From Betaproteobacteria bacterium (GTDB lineage Bacteria; Pseudomonadota; Gammaproteobacteria; Burkholderiales; Burkholderiaceae_C), in the NCBI GenBank assembly GCA_009923895.1, contig RFSP01000120.1, positions 1-6,031 of the forward strand: a stretch of DNA of 6,031 bases, in the 5' to 3' direction. This document shows, in pieces, positions 6,020 through 6,031 of this stretch. Every line of letters begins with the position of its first letter. The stretch's first letter is position 1. A model generated the notes under the pieces. The model worked only from the letters and a program-made list of their open reading frames with translations. It searched no databases and was not told the origin of the DNA. The translations under genes and the position numbers were made by a program.

Positions 6020-6031
6020 ATGGCCACAGAG
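6020..6031 (+). other. Possible start of a downstream gene, cut by the window end
   Basis: After the terminator an ATG at 6020 opens a frame (Met-Ala-Thr-Glu) that runs off the window. A second ATG at 6013 is in another frame. A -10-like TAGAAT lies at 6009-6014, but no convincing -35 box and no Shine-Dalgarno are seen. If real, the gene would be transcribed separately from the T3SS operon. Only four codons are visible, so nothing can be said about its product. Confidence 0.2.

Noticed and set aside
6016..6025. Perfect 10-bp palindrome GGCCATGGCC near the window end
   Set aside because: It is short, made of common G+C-rich words around a possible ATG, and has no second copy or known operator match; chance is a sufficient explanation.

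Overview
The window is almost entirely one co-directional (+ strand) gene cluster for an injectisome-type type III secretion system (T3SS) of the Ysc/Psc (Yersinia/Pseudomonas) family. In order it holds: gatekeeper sctW with a fused TyeA domain (5' end cut off by the window), a SycN-like chaperone, sctX, its chaperone sctY, the export gate sctV, the inner-membrane ring protein sctD, the small needle co-chaperone sctE, and the needle subunit sctF. A strong intrinsic terminator follows sctF. About 40 bases beyond it run to the end of the window and may contain the start of another gene. No stretch over 300 bases lacks a gene.

The genes are packed as a single operon. sctW/sycN (ATGA), sctY/sctV (ATGA) and sctV/sctD (GTGA) overlap by 4 nt, and sctD/sctE overlap by 13 nt. 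sctX/sctY are separated by 3 nt. Only two gaps exist. The 37-nt sycN-sctX gap carries a 14-nt tandem repeat that places TAG in all three frames. The 59-nt sctE-sctF gap can form an imperfect stem-loop just upstream of the sctF ribosome binding site.

Functionally, SctW-TyeA with its SycN-type chaperone controls when secretion switches from early to late substrates. SctX-SctY is the Ysc-family-specific pair that works at the SctV export gate. SctV is the large membrane gate, SctD forms the inner-membrane ring, and SctE should keep SctF needle subunits soluble before export. The left part (sctW-sycN-sctX-sctY-sctV) reproduces the order of Yersinia yopN-tyeA-sycN-yscX-yscY-lcrD. The right part (sctD-sctE-sctF) reproduces yscD-yscE-yscF. 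In Yersinia these two blocks belong to different operons; here they are joined.

The high G+C content, the codon use and a GGGGCC-TTCG-GGCCCC terminator suggest a betaproteobacterium, perhaps of the Burkholderiales/Comamonadaceae. That is inference from style, not proof. I see no mobile element, CRISPR array, tRNA or rRNA. The system is a recognisable T3SS; what is unusual is its arrangement and a few local sequence structures.
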